Made by a program: the position numbers and the translations under genes. Under the pieces are notes generated by a model, which searched no databases, was not told where the DNA came from, and was given only the letters and a program-made list of their open reading frames with translations. A stretch of DNA of 19,099 nt from Lachnospiraceae bacterium. GTDB taxonomy: Bacteria > Bacillota > Clostridia > Lachnospirales > Lachnospiraceae. Positions 7,112 to 14,968 of this stretch are shown here, piece after piece (within the stretch, counting starts at the first letter, position 1; each line of letters starts with the position of its first letter). Where the stretch lies: contig DNAD01000169.1 in assembly GCA_003484785.1 (NCBI GenBank), positions 1 through 19,099 on the forward strand, written 5' to 3'.

Positions 7112-8224
7112 ATGATAAAACACCAGGATCATTTTCACGGCTCGGATCTTGAGCTTATAGAAAAGCAATACGGCATCGGTAAGGATAAGATAATAAGCTT
7201 CTCGGCAAACGTAAATCCTCTCGGGATAAGCCCGAAGCTGAGAGAGGCCCTTCCCGGGCTCATCGACTGTATCACAGGCTATCCCGACAGGGAGTATACC
7301 GCGCTTCGCAGGGTGATCGCCGCCTACTGTGACTGTTCCCCCGAAAATATCATAGTCGGGAACGGTTCCAGCGAGCTCATCTCACTGTGTATACAGAACA
7401 GGCATCCGGCCAGGGCCCTTATCATCGGCCCCACCTATTCGGAATATGAGCGGGAGGTCTCCCTTTGCAAAGGGATGAGCCGCTATTTCCCCCTGTCCCC
7501 GGAAAACGAGTTTGCCCTGGATATTGACGCTCTTTCGGCAGAGCTTAAAAAAGATATCGACCTGCTGATCCTTTGTAATCCCAACAACCCCACCTCCGGC
7601 GCCATCAGCCTGGGTGAGATGCGCTTAATCCTTGATATCTGCAAGCGTCACGGGATCTTTGTGATAGTGGACGAGACCTATATCGAGTTTGTTCCCGATT
7701 ATGAACAGACAGCCTGTGTCCCCTTAACCGCTTTCTATAACAATATGATCATCTTAAGGGGGATCTCCAAGTTTTTCTCGGCTCCGGGCCTAAGGCTCGG
7801 CTATGCCATAACCGGAAACACGGATATGATCGAGCTTATCAACAGCCGTAAGAACCCCTGGAGCGTCAATTCCCTGGCGGAAGCGGCAGGAAAGATACTG
7901 TTTACCGACCTGGAATATATAAAGGCCACAAAGGAGCTCATAGATAGGGAACGCCGCTTTGTAGCCGAAAGCTTCAAAAGCAGGGAGGGCTATAAGGTCT
8001 ACGAGCCAAAGGCAAATTTTGTGCTGATAAAGCTCCTTAAGGCTTCAATGAACGCGGATATCCTCTTTGACAGATGCATAAGAGAGGGGATGATGATCAG
8101 GAACTGCGCCTCCTTCCCCTTCCTTGACAATAAATATTTCCGGATCTGTTTTATGAAGCATGAGGATAATGAAAGGCTCATAAAGCTCATTACAGAAAGC
8201 GAGGAACAGAATGGAGCTCTTTAA
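7112..8224 (+). CDS. PLP-dependent aminotransferase, threonine-phosphate decarboxylase (CobD)/HisC group
   Basis: A 370-residue fold-type I PLP enzyme. The N-terminus HGSDL, then ISFSANVNPLG (28-38), is typical of the CobD L-threonine-O-3-phosphate decarboxylase group, related to histidinol-phosphate aminotransferase. Visible PLP residues: GNGSSE (83-88) for the phosphate loop, N156 in NPNNPTSG, D187 in VDETY, the Schiff-base lysine K220 in GISKFFSAPGLRLGY, and a late arginine in YFRICF that should bind the substrate carboxylate. CobD makes aminopropanol phosphate for the cobalamin lower loop, but no cobalamin gene is nearby, so the substrate is open; a histidinol-phosphate or other amino-acid role is possible. 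Its own promoter is at 7045-7072. The Sel1-like gene overlaps its 3' end by 14 bases, indicating one transcript. Confidence 0.95.
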   Translation: MIKHQDHFHGSDLELIEKQYGIGKDKIISFSANVNPLGISPKLREALPGLIDCITGYPDREYTALRRVIAAYCDCSPENIIVGNGSSELISLCIQNRHPARALIIGPTYSEYEREVSLCKGMSRYFPLSPENEFALDIDALSAELKKDIDLLILCNPNNPTSGAISLGEMRLILDICKRHGIFVIVDETYIEFVPDYEQTACVPLTAFYNNMIILRGISKFFSAPGLRLGYAITGNTDMIELINSRKNPWSVNSLAEAAGKILFTDLEYIKATKELIDRERRFVAESFKSREGYKVYEPKANFVLIKLLKASMNADILFDRCIREGMMIRNCASFPFLDNKYFRICFMKHEDNERLIKLITESEEQNGAL

Positions 8225-9281
8225 GTGCAGCAGCCGATATAAGGATGACATAGAGGAATATACCGGGCAGATCCTGACGAAAACCGGGATCTCATCTCCC
8301 ATTGCGCAGCGGGAGATCATGGTCATGGCCGACTCGGGCAATACCGTGGCCTGCAAGCTTTACGCCGACCTGATCTTCTATAGAAAGATATTCCGGAAGA
8401 GGCCCTATGCAGAGGCCTTTTCGCTTTATCTCAGATCTGCGGGCCTGTGCATTGACGAAGAGGGGGGCTTTAAGGTAACCGGCGATTCCTATCCCCTTTC
8501 CTTCTGGAGCCTCGGCTACTACCTTATGAATTACAGACGCGGTTCTCTCCTGAGTAAATGTGAAGAGATCCCCGCCATCGAGGGCATGAGCTATGCCGGA
8601 CGTCTGTCAGCAGCCCTTTATCTTGCGGCCTCCTGCATTCTCTCCCTCTCCGCTCCCGGAGCGCTCAACCTCACAGGGCGCATCCTTGACGAGGCAGGCT
8701 CTGACAATGAATTGTTTGCCGCTCTGAAGGGCGACATCAGCAAAGCCCTTAACACAGAGCCCTTCCCCGGGCTTTCCTTTGAGGTTTTTGCCTGCGATAA
8801 CAGAGCAGACTGTCTGTCGCTCTCCGAAAAGTTCTTTAAAGAAGCCGCGGATACGGGCTATATCTACGCCTGCAATAACCTGGCGGCAAAGGAGGCACAG
8901 CGCATCGTCGGATTAAGTTCCTCAAACGCCCCAAAAGAAGAGATCAGTGAAAGTCTTGAGCGCTACATTTCCCTTCTTAAGCTCTCCGCCGATAAATACG
9001 AGCCCTATGCGGCCAACCGTCTGGGACTTTTCTATATCAACGGCGAGATAAAAAGCGGAGATAAAAAAGCCGTGTTCAGGGATCACACCGACACGGCTCT
9101 TGCAAAACAGTATTTCGAAAAGGCGACCGTCTATCCCGATTCCAACTCAGCCTGGGCCTACTATAACCTGATCAGGTACTTCCACAGGGATTATGACAGG
9201 AACATCACCCTTCTCAACGAACATATGGATCTTATAAGGCTCTTAAATCCCGCAGTCTATGACCTGGCCATAGAATTATAG
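8211..9281 (+). CDS. Sel1-like/TPR repeat protein, unknown function
   Basis: A 356-residue protein without signal peptide or membrane helices. Three stretches read as Sel1-like repeats, each a helix pair with small residues at the turn: ~204-232 (FFKEAADTGYIYACNNLA), ~254-282 (LKLSADKYEPYAANRLGLFY) and ~296-325 (AKQYFEKATVYPDSNSAWAYY). A weaker one lies at ~35-65. Such solenoids bind proteins. The start codon lies inside the last codons of the aminotransferase gene, preceded by GAGGA at 6-base spacing, so the two are translationally coupled. The gene ends 14 bases before the stop of the convergent serine hydrolase gene, and no terminator fits between them. The specific role is unknown; a partner or regulator of the PLP enzyme is speculation from the overlap alone. 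Confidence 0.92.
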   Translation: MELFKCSSRYKDDIEEYTGQILTKTGISSPIAQREIMVMADSGNTVACKLYADLIFYRKIFRKRPYAEAFSLYLRSAGLCIDEEGGFKVTGDSYPLSFWSLGYYLMNYRRGSLLSKCEEIPAIEGMSYAGRLSAALYLAASCILSLSAPGALNLTGRILDEAGSDNELFAALKGDISKALNTEPFPGLSFEVFACDNRADCLSLSEKFFKEAADTGYIYACNNLAAKEAQRIVGLSSSNAPKEEISESLERYISLLKLSADKYEPYAANRLGLFYINGEIKSGDKKAVFRDHTDTALAKQYFEKATVYPDSNSAWAYYNLIRYFHRDYDRNITLLNEHMDLIRLLNPAVYDLAIEL

Positions 9282-9295
9282 GAAAGACGGAAGGA

Positions 9296-10459
9296 TCAGA
9301 GCGCACTGTACACAATGGATCTCATCTTTCTGATGAGGGTTTTGGTGTCTCCGTTTAGCACCTGCTGGCCGTAGATCACTATAAGCTCCTCCTTCGGATC
9401 TATAAGGAAGTAGGTTCCGAGCATTCCGTCCCACCCGTACTCTCCGGCGGTTCCGTTGGAGCGGGCCTGCCCGGTATCCTTCATTATCCGCAAAAGGTTT
9501 GAGTAGGAATAGCCCTTTACCTGTTCAAAGTCGATCGTTTTTCTTACCCTGTCTGGCAGCTGGTCGGTATGAAGAAAGTCCACCGTCTTTCTGCTGAGTA
9601 TCCTTGCGCCGTTATATTCCCCGTTATTTAAGAGCATCATCGCGAATTTGGAGTAATCCGCAAGGGTGGAGCACAGCCCCGAGCCTCCTCCGTCAAAGGA
9701 CGTTGCCCTGACCGAACAGAATGCCTCGGAGTCGAGCTTTTCGACCTGGGCGTCGGTTATGGGCGTCACTGACCCGTCATCGTTACGGCAATAGATAGCC
9801 GCAAGCCTCTCCGCCTTATCCCCAAGGGCTGAAACATACATGGTATCCTTCATATCAAGGGGAGTAAAAATAGCGCGTTTTAAGAATTCCCCGTACCGCA
9901 TGCCGGTGACCCTCTCCACCAGTCCGGCAAGCACGTCTGCGGAAACCCCGTAATGCCAGCGGCTTCCCGGTTCGAATAAAAGTGGCACTGTCGCAACTGA
10001 TCTGGCAAGCGCCAGGGCGCTTATATTTTCACCAAACTCCTGTCTTACCGCCACCCTCTCGGCTTCCTTTAACAGCCTGATGGCGCTGACCGAATCCTCT
10101 CCGGGATACACCATCCCCGAGGTCATATTGAGGCAGTCCGCTATGGTGATGAAATTTTTGGCAGGGACCTCGCCCTCTCTCGTCACCACAGTCATATGCT
10201 CAAATTCGGGGATATAACGATACAGAGGCTCTTCAACGTCGATAAGCCCCCTTTCCATAAGCATCATCACCGCCACTGCCGTGATCGGCTTGGTCATGGA
10301 ATAGATGCGGTATATGGAATCGCGTCTGTCGGTCCCGTACTCTCCGCGAAACTGTGCCGCTCCCTTATGCACCACCATCACCGAGCAGCCCTTTAAATGT
10401 CCTTCTCTGATCTCCTGTAAAAAAAGATCCTCCAGATTCTGCAGCCTGTCTGAATTCAT
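9296..10459 (-). CDS. Serine hydrolase of the beta-lactamase (class C)/family VIII esterase fold
   Basis: A 387-residue protein with the serine beta-lactamase fold. S54-M-T-K57 is the SxxK nucleophile motif in the expected position after a strand and SIYRIY. Y170 in RWHYGVSADVL is the likely catalytic tyrosine. FDGGGSGLCSTLADYSKF and YGWDGMLGTYFLIDP match conserved stretches of the beta-lactamase-like esterase family; no KTG triad is seen, as in many esterases of this group. There is no signal peptide, so the protein should be cytoplasmic, which argues against antibiotic defence and for esterase or amidohydrolase activity on a small substrate. The stop of the UDP-glucose dehydrogenase gene is one base before its ATG, so it is translated by coupling. 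The substrate cannot be read from the sequence. Confidence 0.95.
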   Translation of the reverse strand: MNSDRLQNLEDLFLQEIREGHLKGCSVMVVHKGAAQFRGEYGTDRRDSIYRIYSMTKPITAVAVMMLMERGLIDVEEPLYRYIPEFEHMTVVTREGEVPAKNFITIADCLNMTSGMVYPGEDSVSAIRLLKEAERVAVRQEFGENISALALARSVATVPLLFEPGSRWHYGVSADVLAGLVERVTGMRYGEFLKRAIFTPLDMKDTMYVSALGDKAERLAAIYCRNDDGSVTPITDAQVEKLDSEAFCSVRATSFDGGGSGLCSTLADYSKFAMMLLNNGEYNGARILSRKTVDFLHTDQLPDRVRKTIDFEQVKGYSYSNLLRIMKDTGQARSNGTAGEYGWDGMLGTYFLIDPKEELIVIYGQQVLNGDTKTLIRKMRSIVYSAL

Positions 10460-10460
10460 C

Positions 10461-11711
10461 CTAATCTCTCCCGAACAGATCTCTTGTATACACTTTTGCC
10501 TTCACATCATCAAGCACCGGATCATATCTGTTTGCAATGATCGTATCAGACATGTTCTTAAACTTCTCAAGGTCATTCACCACAAGGCTTCCGAAGAAGG
10601 TAGTGTCATCCTCAAGGCACGGCTCATATACGATAACGGTGGCTCCCTTGGCCTTTATCCTCTTCATCACGCCCTGTATTGAGCTCTGCCTGAAGTTGTC
10701 GGAATTCGACTTCATCGTAAGCCTGTAAACACCTATCACGCATTTTTTCTCGCTTTCCGCGCTGTAATCGCCTCTGTTGTAATAATCGTAATAGCCCGCC
10801 ATGGAAAGGATGCGGTCCGCGATAAAATCCTTTCTGGTCCTGTTTGAATCAACTATGGCCTGGATTATGTTCTGAGGCACATTATCGTAGTTGGCAAGCA
10901 GCTGCTTACTGTCCTTGGGAAGGCAGTAACCCCCGTAGCCGAAGGAGGGATTGTTGTACTGGCTGCCGATCCTTGGATCGAGGCAGACCCCCTCTATTAT
11001 CTTTCCGGTATCAAGCCCCTTCATTTCGGCATAGGTATCCAGCTCATTAAAGTAGGATACCCTCAGAGCCAGATAGGTATTGGCGAAGAGCTTTACCGCC
11101 TCGGCTTCGGTATGCCCCATGATAAGGACATCGATATCCTCCTTTATGGCGCCCTCCTTAAGAAGCCCCGCAAAGACCTCCGCCTGCTCTGTAAGCTCCG
11201 GGTCAGAGACGTCCGTGCCCACGATTATCCTTGAAGGGTAGAGGTTATCGTAAAGCGCCCTGCTCTCCCTTAAAAATTCAGGGCTGAAGAGGATATTTTT
11301 ATTATTAAACCTCTCCCTTGCCCCAACCGTAAATCCGACGGGAATGGTTGATTTGATCACCATGACTGCCGAGGGATTTACCCTTCCCACAAGCTCGATC
11401 ACCTCTTCGACCGCCCTCGTGTCAAAAAAATTCTTCTTGGGATCATAGTTTGTGGGGGTTGCTATCACCACAAAATCAGCTTCCCGGCAGGCTTCCTCTG
11501 CGTCAAGGGTTGCCGTAAGGTCAAGCTTTCTGTTCCTCAGATACTCCTCTATCTCCGGATCCGCGATCGGCGATATCCTGTTATTTATCTTTTCCACCTT
11601 CTCCGGCACGATATCAAACGCATGCACCTCATGATGCTGTGCAAGAAGCGTTGAGATCGACATTCCCACATATCCCGTTCCCGCTACCGCTATCTTAAAT
11701 TTCCCTTCCAT
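10461..11711 (-). CDS. ugd: UDP-glucose 6-dehydrogenase
   Basis: Oxidises UDP-glucose to UDP-glucuronate with two NAD+; the product feeds acidic surface polysaccharides. The 416-residue sequence is the short bacterial form, slightly longer than the E. coli enzyme. GTGYVG (11-16) is the Rossmann NAD site, ATPTN (84-88) and STIPVGFT (121-128) are standard, and FSPEFLRES (142-150) follows. K207 and N211 lie in the central helix. C263 in [14 protein letters not shown] is the catalytic cysteine. ATG is preceded by GGGGAGG at 4-base spacing. It lies 41 bases downstream of the glycosylphosphotransferase gene on the same strand, so the two probably belong to one exopolysaccharide or capsule operon with the serine hydrolase as last gene. 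Confidence 0.98.
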   Translation of the reverse strand: MEGKFKIAVAGTGYVGMSISTLLAQHHEVHAFDIVPEKVEKINNRISPIADPEIEEYLRNRKLDLTATLDAEEACREADFVVIATPTNYDPKKNFFDTRAVEEVIELVGRVNPSAVMVIKSTIPVGFTVGARERFNNKNILFSPEFLRESRALYDNLYPSRIIVGTDVSDPELTEQAEVFAGLLKEGAIKEDIDVLIMGHTEAEAVKLFANTYLALRVSYFNELDTYAEMKGLDTGKIIEGVCLDPRIGSQYNNPSFGYGGYCLPKDSKQLLANYDNVPQNIIQAIVDSNRTRKDFIADRILSMAGYYDYYNRGDYSAESEKKCVIGVYRLTMKSNSDNFRQSSIQGVMKRIKAKGATVIVYEPCLEDDTTFFGSLVVNDLEKFKNMSDTIIANRYDPVLDDVKAKVYTRDLFGRD

Positions 11712-11752
11712 TTTTCCTCCCCTTTATTTACGATTACATTTTACCGGTACCG

Positions 11753-13174
11753 TTATTTTCCGCTGAACATGGCCGGTATGGTCTTGAACAGTATCTTTAT
11801 GTCAAGACCTATTGACCAGTTGTCTATGTATTCTATATCGAGAGCCACGATCTCCTCGAAATCGGTGATCCCGTTTCTCCCGGATACCTGCCATAGCCCC
11901 GTAAGCCCCGGCCTGAAGCTGAGCCTCTTTTTATATTTGAGGCTGTAGCAGGCAAACTCATCAAGTGTCGGAGGCCTCGTGCCCACAAGGGACATGTCGC
12001 CCTTTAGTACATTTATGAACTGGGGAAACTCATCCAGAGATGTCTTTCTCAGTATTTTCCCGATCCTGGTGACCCTGGGATCATCCTCCATCTTGAAGAC
12101 CAGCCCGTTCATTTCGTTCTTTTCCAGAAGCTCTTTTTTCCTCTCCTCGGCATCCTTGTACATGGTCCTGAACTTGTATATGTTAAAGACCCTCCCGTTC
12201 CTTCCCACTCTCTTCTGGGAAAAGAATACCGGTCCTTCCGACTCAAGCTTTATGAGAGGAGCAAAGATCACAAAAAGGACTATCAGCAGCGCACAGCCTG
12301 CGATCGCTCCCATTATGTCCATGAGCCGCTTTATTATAAGATAGCCTACCGATACCACCTGATTGGCATAGGTGACCATATCGATATGCTCCGTCCCGAA
12401 ATACAGCCTGTGCCTGCAGCCTGAAAGTCTCGGGACATCTATCTCATAGCTTATGGAGATGCCGCTTGCAGAGATATCATCGAGGATCGGAATGATACTT
12501 TCATCTCTTCCGTCCCTTCCCACAACGATCTCATCAACGGAGGCATTTCTGCAGTACTCCGCAAGCTCTGACGGGCTGCATACGACCTCTATATTGTGCA
12601 GGCCTCCGGTCAGCCGCATCCCTGTTTTCAGCCTGTCGTTGTATACGACAGCCCCGACTATCCTGTCACTGAAGTTCCTCGCCCTTTCTATATCGCTGCA
12701 GTAGGTGGTTATAAATTCCCTGCTGCCCACAACGATCACGCTCTTTTCCTGCAGCAGTCTTATGTAAAGCCTCGGTATCACCTTTTTTAAGGCGATATGG
12801 ACGCACCACATAAGCAGGCAATCTATAATGAAGAAGTAAAAAAAAGCCAGCCTCGAGAATACGTCATAATTCCTTATGAAGAACAGCACCATGGAGGTGC
12901 CGGCCAGCATGATGATATTGTTACATATAACATGCCAAAGCTCCTTCAGATAGCCTCTTATGTAAAAATCGCGATTATTGTTTAAAAGGAGATTTGCCCC
13001 TAAAAAGAAAAGCAGCATCGGCGTCAGGTTTACAAAAAACCTTACTCTTCCGAAGGGTGTAAGAAAGTCGGCGCCGTCCCTTAGCCAGGTGGCGATCACC
13101 AGACTGATCACTATCGTGACCATATCGAACAGTATGATCAAAACATTCTGTAATCCTGATCTTCGTCTGTACAT
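11753..13174 (-). CDS. Exopolysaccharide polyprenyl glycosylphosphotransferase (WcaJ/CpsE type)
   Basis: Transfers a hexose-1-phosphate from a UDP-sugar to undecaprenyl phosphate, the first membrane step of capsule or exopolysaccharide synthesis. The 473 residues show four N-terminal membrane helices (about 10-28, 47-63, 82-100, 109-129), a Rossmann-like middle region (CoA-binding type, ~143-240) and a fifth membrane segment (~285-307). The C-terminal catalytic domain carries KRLMD, FFSQKRVGRNGRVF, YKFRTM, KTSLDEFPQFINVLKGDMSL, VGTRPP and RPGLTGLWQVSGR, all family signatures. No strong ribosome binding site precedes the ATG, and an 11-bp hairpin lies 22 bases upstream. The donor sugar (glucose or galactose) cannot be read from sequence. 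Ugd downstream suggests a glucuronate-containing polymer. No other glycosyltransferase is present here. Confidence 0.97.
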   Translation of the reverse strand: MYRRRSGLQNVLIILFDMVTIVISLVIATWLRDGADFLTPFGRVRFFVNLTPMLLFFLGANLLLNNNRDFYIRGYLKELWHVICNNIIMLAGTSMVLFFIRNYDVFSRLAFFYFFIIDCLLMWCVHIALKKVIPRLYIRLLQEKSVIVVGSREFITTYCSDIERARNFSDRIVGAVVYNDRLKTGMRLTGGLHNIEVVCSPSELAEYCRNASVDEIVVGRDGRDESIIPILDDISASGISISYEIDVPRLSGCRHRLYFGTEHIDMVTYANQVVSVGYLIIKRLMDIMGAIAGCALLIVLFVIFAPLIKLESEGPVFFSQKRVGRNGRVFNIYKFRTMYKDAEERKKELLEKNEMNGLVFKMEDDPRVTRIGKILRKTSLDEFPQFINVLKGDMSLVGTRPPTLDEFACYSLKYKKRLSFRPGLTGLWQVSGRNGITDFEEIVALDIEYIDNWSIGLDIKILFKTIPAMFSGK

Positions 13175-13196
13175 TAATAATAACGTCTCACAAACA

Positions 13197-13221
13197 GGTC
13201 TGAGCGGAAGCCGCTCAGACC
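13197..13221 (-). terminator. Strong hairpin upstream of the glycosylphosphotransferase gene
   Basis: GGTCTGAGCGG and CCGCTCAGACC pair perfectly over 11 bp around a 3-base loop. On the minus strand it is followed by TGTTTGTGAG, a poor T tract. It may end transcripts from the aminotransferase gene or sit in the leader of the next gene; which of these cannot be decided here. Confidence 0.45.
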
Positions 13222-13245
13222 GTTATAATAATACTCTCATATACA

Positions 13246-13288
13246 GGAAACGAATTAAACTTTAGCGTTTAAAACCTGCTTCGTTTCC
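13246..13288 (-). terminator. Long inverted repeat just downstream of ilvE
   Basis: Outer arms GGAAACGAA and TTCGTTTCC (9 bp) enclose an inner pair TTAAAC/GTTTAA, with an unpaired AACCTGC on one side. It starts 10 bases past the ilvE stop. No T run follows on the minus strand, so it is more likely an mRNA 3'-end stabiliser or a weak terminator than a classical intrinsic one. Confidence 0.4.
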
Positions 13289-13298
13289 GGGCTCTTCC

Positions 13299-14321
13299 TC
13301 AGATCTCCTGTATCCATCCCTCAGGAGCCTCTATACGGCCCATCTGGATTCCCGTAAGAGTATCGTAAAGCTTCTTCGTAACGGGCCCCATGCTGTCCAT
13401 TCCCGCAGGCAGGCATATTTCCTTTCCGTGATCGACTATCTTTCCGACGGGTGAAACCACCGCGGCCGTTCCGCAGAGCCCGCACTCCTCAAAATCAGAA
13501 AGCTCGTTCAAATAAACCTCTCTCTCCTCAACCTCCATTCCCAGGTAGTCCCTTGCAACCTGAACCAGGGATCTTCTGGTGATGGAGGGAAGAATGCTGT
13601 TCGACTTTGGCGTTACCAGCTTATTGTCCTTCGTTATGAAGATGATGTTCGCTCCGCCTGTCTCCTCTAACTTTGTCCTGCTTCCCGCATCCAGATACAT
13701 GTTTTCGTCAAAGCCCTTCTCATGGGCATCCACTATCGCGTAAAGGCTCATGGCATAGTTAAGCCCTGCCTTGATATGTCCCGTTCCGTGGGGAGCCGCC
13801 CTGTCATAATCGCTGATCCTTACGGTTATGGGTTTGGCCCCTCCCTTAAAATAGGGCCCGACCGGAGTGGTAAATACCCTGAACTGATATTCGTTTGCGG
13901 GCTTTACTCCTATTATGGGATCGGAGCCGAACATGTAAGGGCGGATATAGAGGGTTGCACCGCTTCCGTAGGGAGGAACGAAATCCTCATTTGCCTTAAC
14001 CGTCTTTTTAACCGCCTCAACGAACTTTTCCTTCGGATATACCGGCATCTTAAGCCTTTGTGCGGACTGCTCCATCCTCTCGCCGTTGAGATCCGGGCGG
14101 AAGGTCACTATCCTGCCATCCTCGGTAGTATAAGCCTTAAGCCCTTCAAAGATCGTCTGCGCATACTGGAGCACACAGGCGCACTCATTAAGGACTATGT
14201 TCGCATCCTCGGTGATGACTCCTTCGTCCCAGCTTCCGTTCTTATAATTTGAAACAAATCTGTAATCCGTCTTCACATACCCAAAGCCCAGATTACCCCA
14301 ATCAATATCCTTTTTTGCCAT
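13299..14321 (-). CDS. ilvE: Branched-chain amino-acid aminotransferase
   Basis: Fold-type IV PLP enzyme that interconverts valine, leucine and isoleucine with their 2-oxo acids. From the ATG at 14321 it has 340 residues. K184 in GTGHIKAGLNYA is the PLP lysine; FEGLKAY (58-64), RPYMFGSD (127-134), TTPVGPYFKGGA (151-162) and a later LEETGGANIIF stretch are family signatures of the longer, eukaryote-like IlvE group. The frame continues upstream to a TTG at 14342, but that would overlap the GGGGAGGAAAGG ribosome binding region, so ATG 14321 (AAAGG, 7 bases) is preferred. It follows folA by 44 bases on the same strand and may share its transcript; a metabolic link between the two is not evident. 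Confidence 0.97.
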   Translation of the reverse strand: MAKKDIDWGNLGFGYVKTDYRFVSNYKNGSWDEGVITEDANIVLNECACVLQYAQTIFEGLKAYTTEDGRIVTFRPDLNGERMEQSAQRLKMPVYPKEKFVEAVKKTVKANEDFVPPYGSGATLYIRPYMFGSDPIIGVKPANEYQFRVFTTPVGPYFKGGAKPITVRISDYDRAAPHGTGHIKAGLNYAMSLYAIVDAHEKGFDENMYLDAGSRTKLEETGGANIIFITKDNKLVTPKSNSILPSITRRSLVQVARDYLGMEVEEREVYLNELSDFEECGLCGTAAVVSPVGKIVDHGKEICLPAGMDSMGPVTKKLYDTLTGIQMGRIEAPEGWIQEI

Positions 14322-14365
14322 CTTTGATCCTTTCCTCCCCAAAACAGGTTATTTAGATTAATGTA

Positions 14366-14878
14366 TTACTTTACAACTTCTTTGTCAAGCGCGGCTCTCC
14401 TCCACGTCTGGAAGGTATATTCGATATCAAAGCAGGTCATCTCTTCCGATTCCGAAGAAAGCTCCCATCCGGGAAGCTCTGAAAGCTTTGGGAAATACGC
14501 GTCGGCAGCGTAGCTGTAGTTTATTTTCGTGATATAAGCCGTATCACAGTGTTCGATCATGGCGCCGTATATGCTCTCGCCTCCGATGATGAACACATCC
14601 TCATCGGGATAATCCTTCACCAGCTGAAGAAGCTCCTCTACGGACGAGGCCGAAAGCGCATCCTTTACCCTGTATTCGGGGTTTCTGGAAAGTATTATGT
14701 TGGTCCTGTTCTTAAGGGGCTGCCCGCCCGGAAAGGTATCCATGGTCTTTCTTCCGAGAACCACCACCTTTCCCGTGGTCATCTCCCTAAATCTCTTATG
14801 GTCGGCGGGAATGGTCACAAGGAGCTTTCCCTTATGGCCTATTGCCCAGTTATTGTCTACCGCTGCGATCAGATTCAT
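14366..14878 (-). CDS. folA: Dihydrofolate reductase
   Basis: Reduces dihydrofolate to tetrahydrofolate with NADPH. It has 170 residues, the usual length. Visible motifs: DNNWAIGHKGK (8-18), the catalytic acid D26 in IPADHKRF, VLGRKTMDTFPGG with the NADPH-binding turn, and FIIGGESIYG. The Met20-loop end, usually Leu-Pro-Trp or Met-Pro-Trp before the helix, is Leu-Leu-Val here (19-21), so the near-invariant Pro and Trp are absent; from memory this is shared by other Lachnospiraceae enzymes. The ATG is preceded by GGGAG at 9-base spacing. It lies 90 bases after thyA, with a hairpin element between, and ahead of ilvE. ThyA produces the dihydrofolate that this enzyme recycles. Confidence 0.98.
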   Translation of the reverse strand: MNLIAAVDNNWAIGHKGKLLVTIPADHKRFREMTTGKVVVLGRKTMDTFPGGQPLKNRTNIILSRNPEYRVKDALSASSVEELLQLVKDYPDEDVFIIGGESIYGAMIEHCDTAYITKINYSYAADAYFPKLSELPGWELSSESEEMTCFDIEYTFQTWRRAALDKEVVK

Positions 14879-14907
14879 ACAAAAAATCTCCCAATAATAA
14901 AGCTGTG

Positions 14908-14953
14908 CCGATCCGGTCCGCTTTTTGGACCGGATAATTTCCGCTGCGCCGAT
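14908..14953. repeat. Dispersed hairpin element, copy B, between thyA and folA
   Basis: The core 14911-14935 is a 9-bp perfect stem, ATCCGGTCC with GGACCGGAT, around a 7-base loop. Flanks AATTTCC and CGCCGAT repeat those of 3361-3408. On the minus strand no T run directly follows the stem, so thyA-folA read-through is likely. Confidence 0.75.
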
Positions 14954-14968
14954 CTGCCTGCAGAAAGT

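Noticed and set aside
9282..9295. Terminator between the convergent Sel1-like and serine hydrolase genes
   Set aside because: Only 14 bases with no inverted repeat.
9296..10459. Antibiotic-resistance beta-lactamase
   Set aside because: No signal peptide and no KTG motif; esterase-type serine hydrolase is the better reading.
14322..14342. Upstream TTG extension of ilvE
   Set aside because: It would place the start inside the purine-rich ribosome binding region of ATG 14321.
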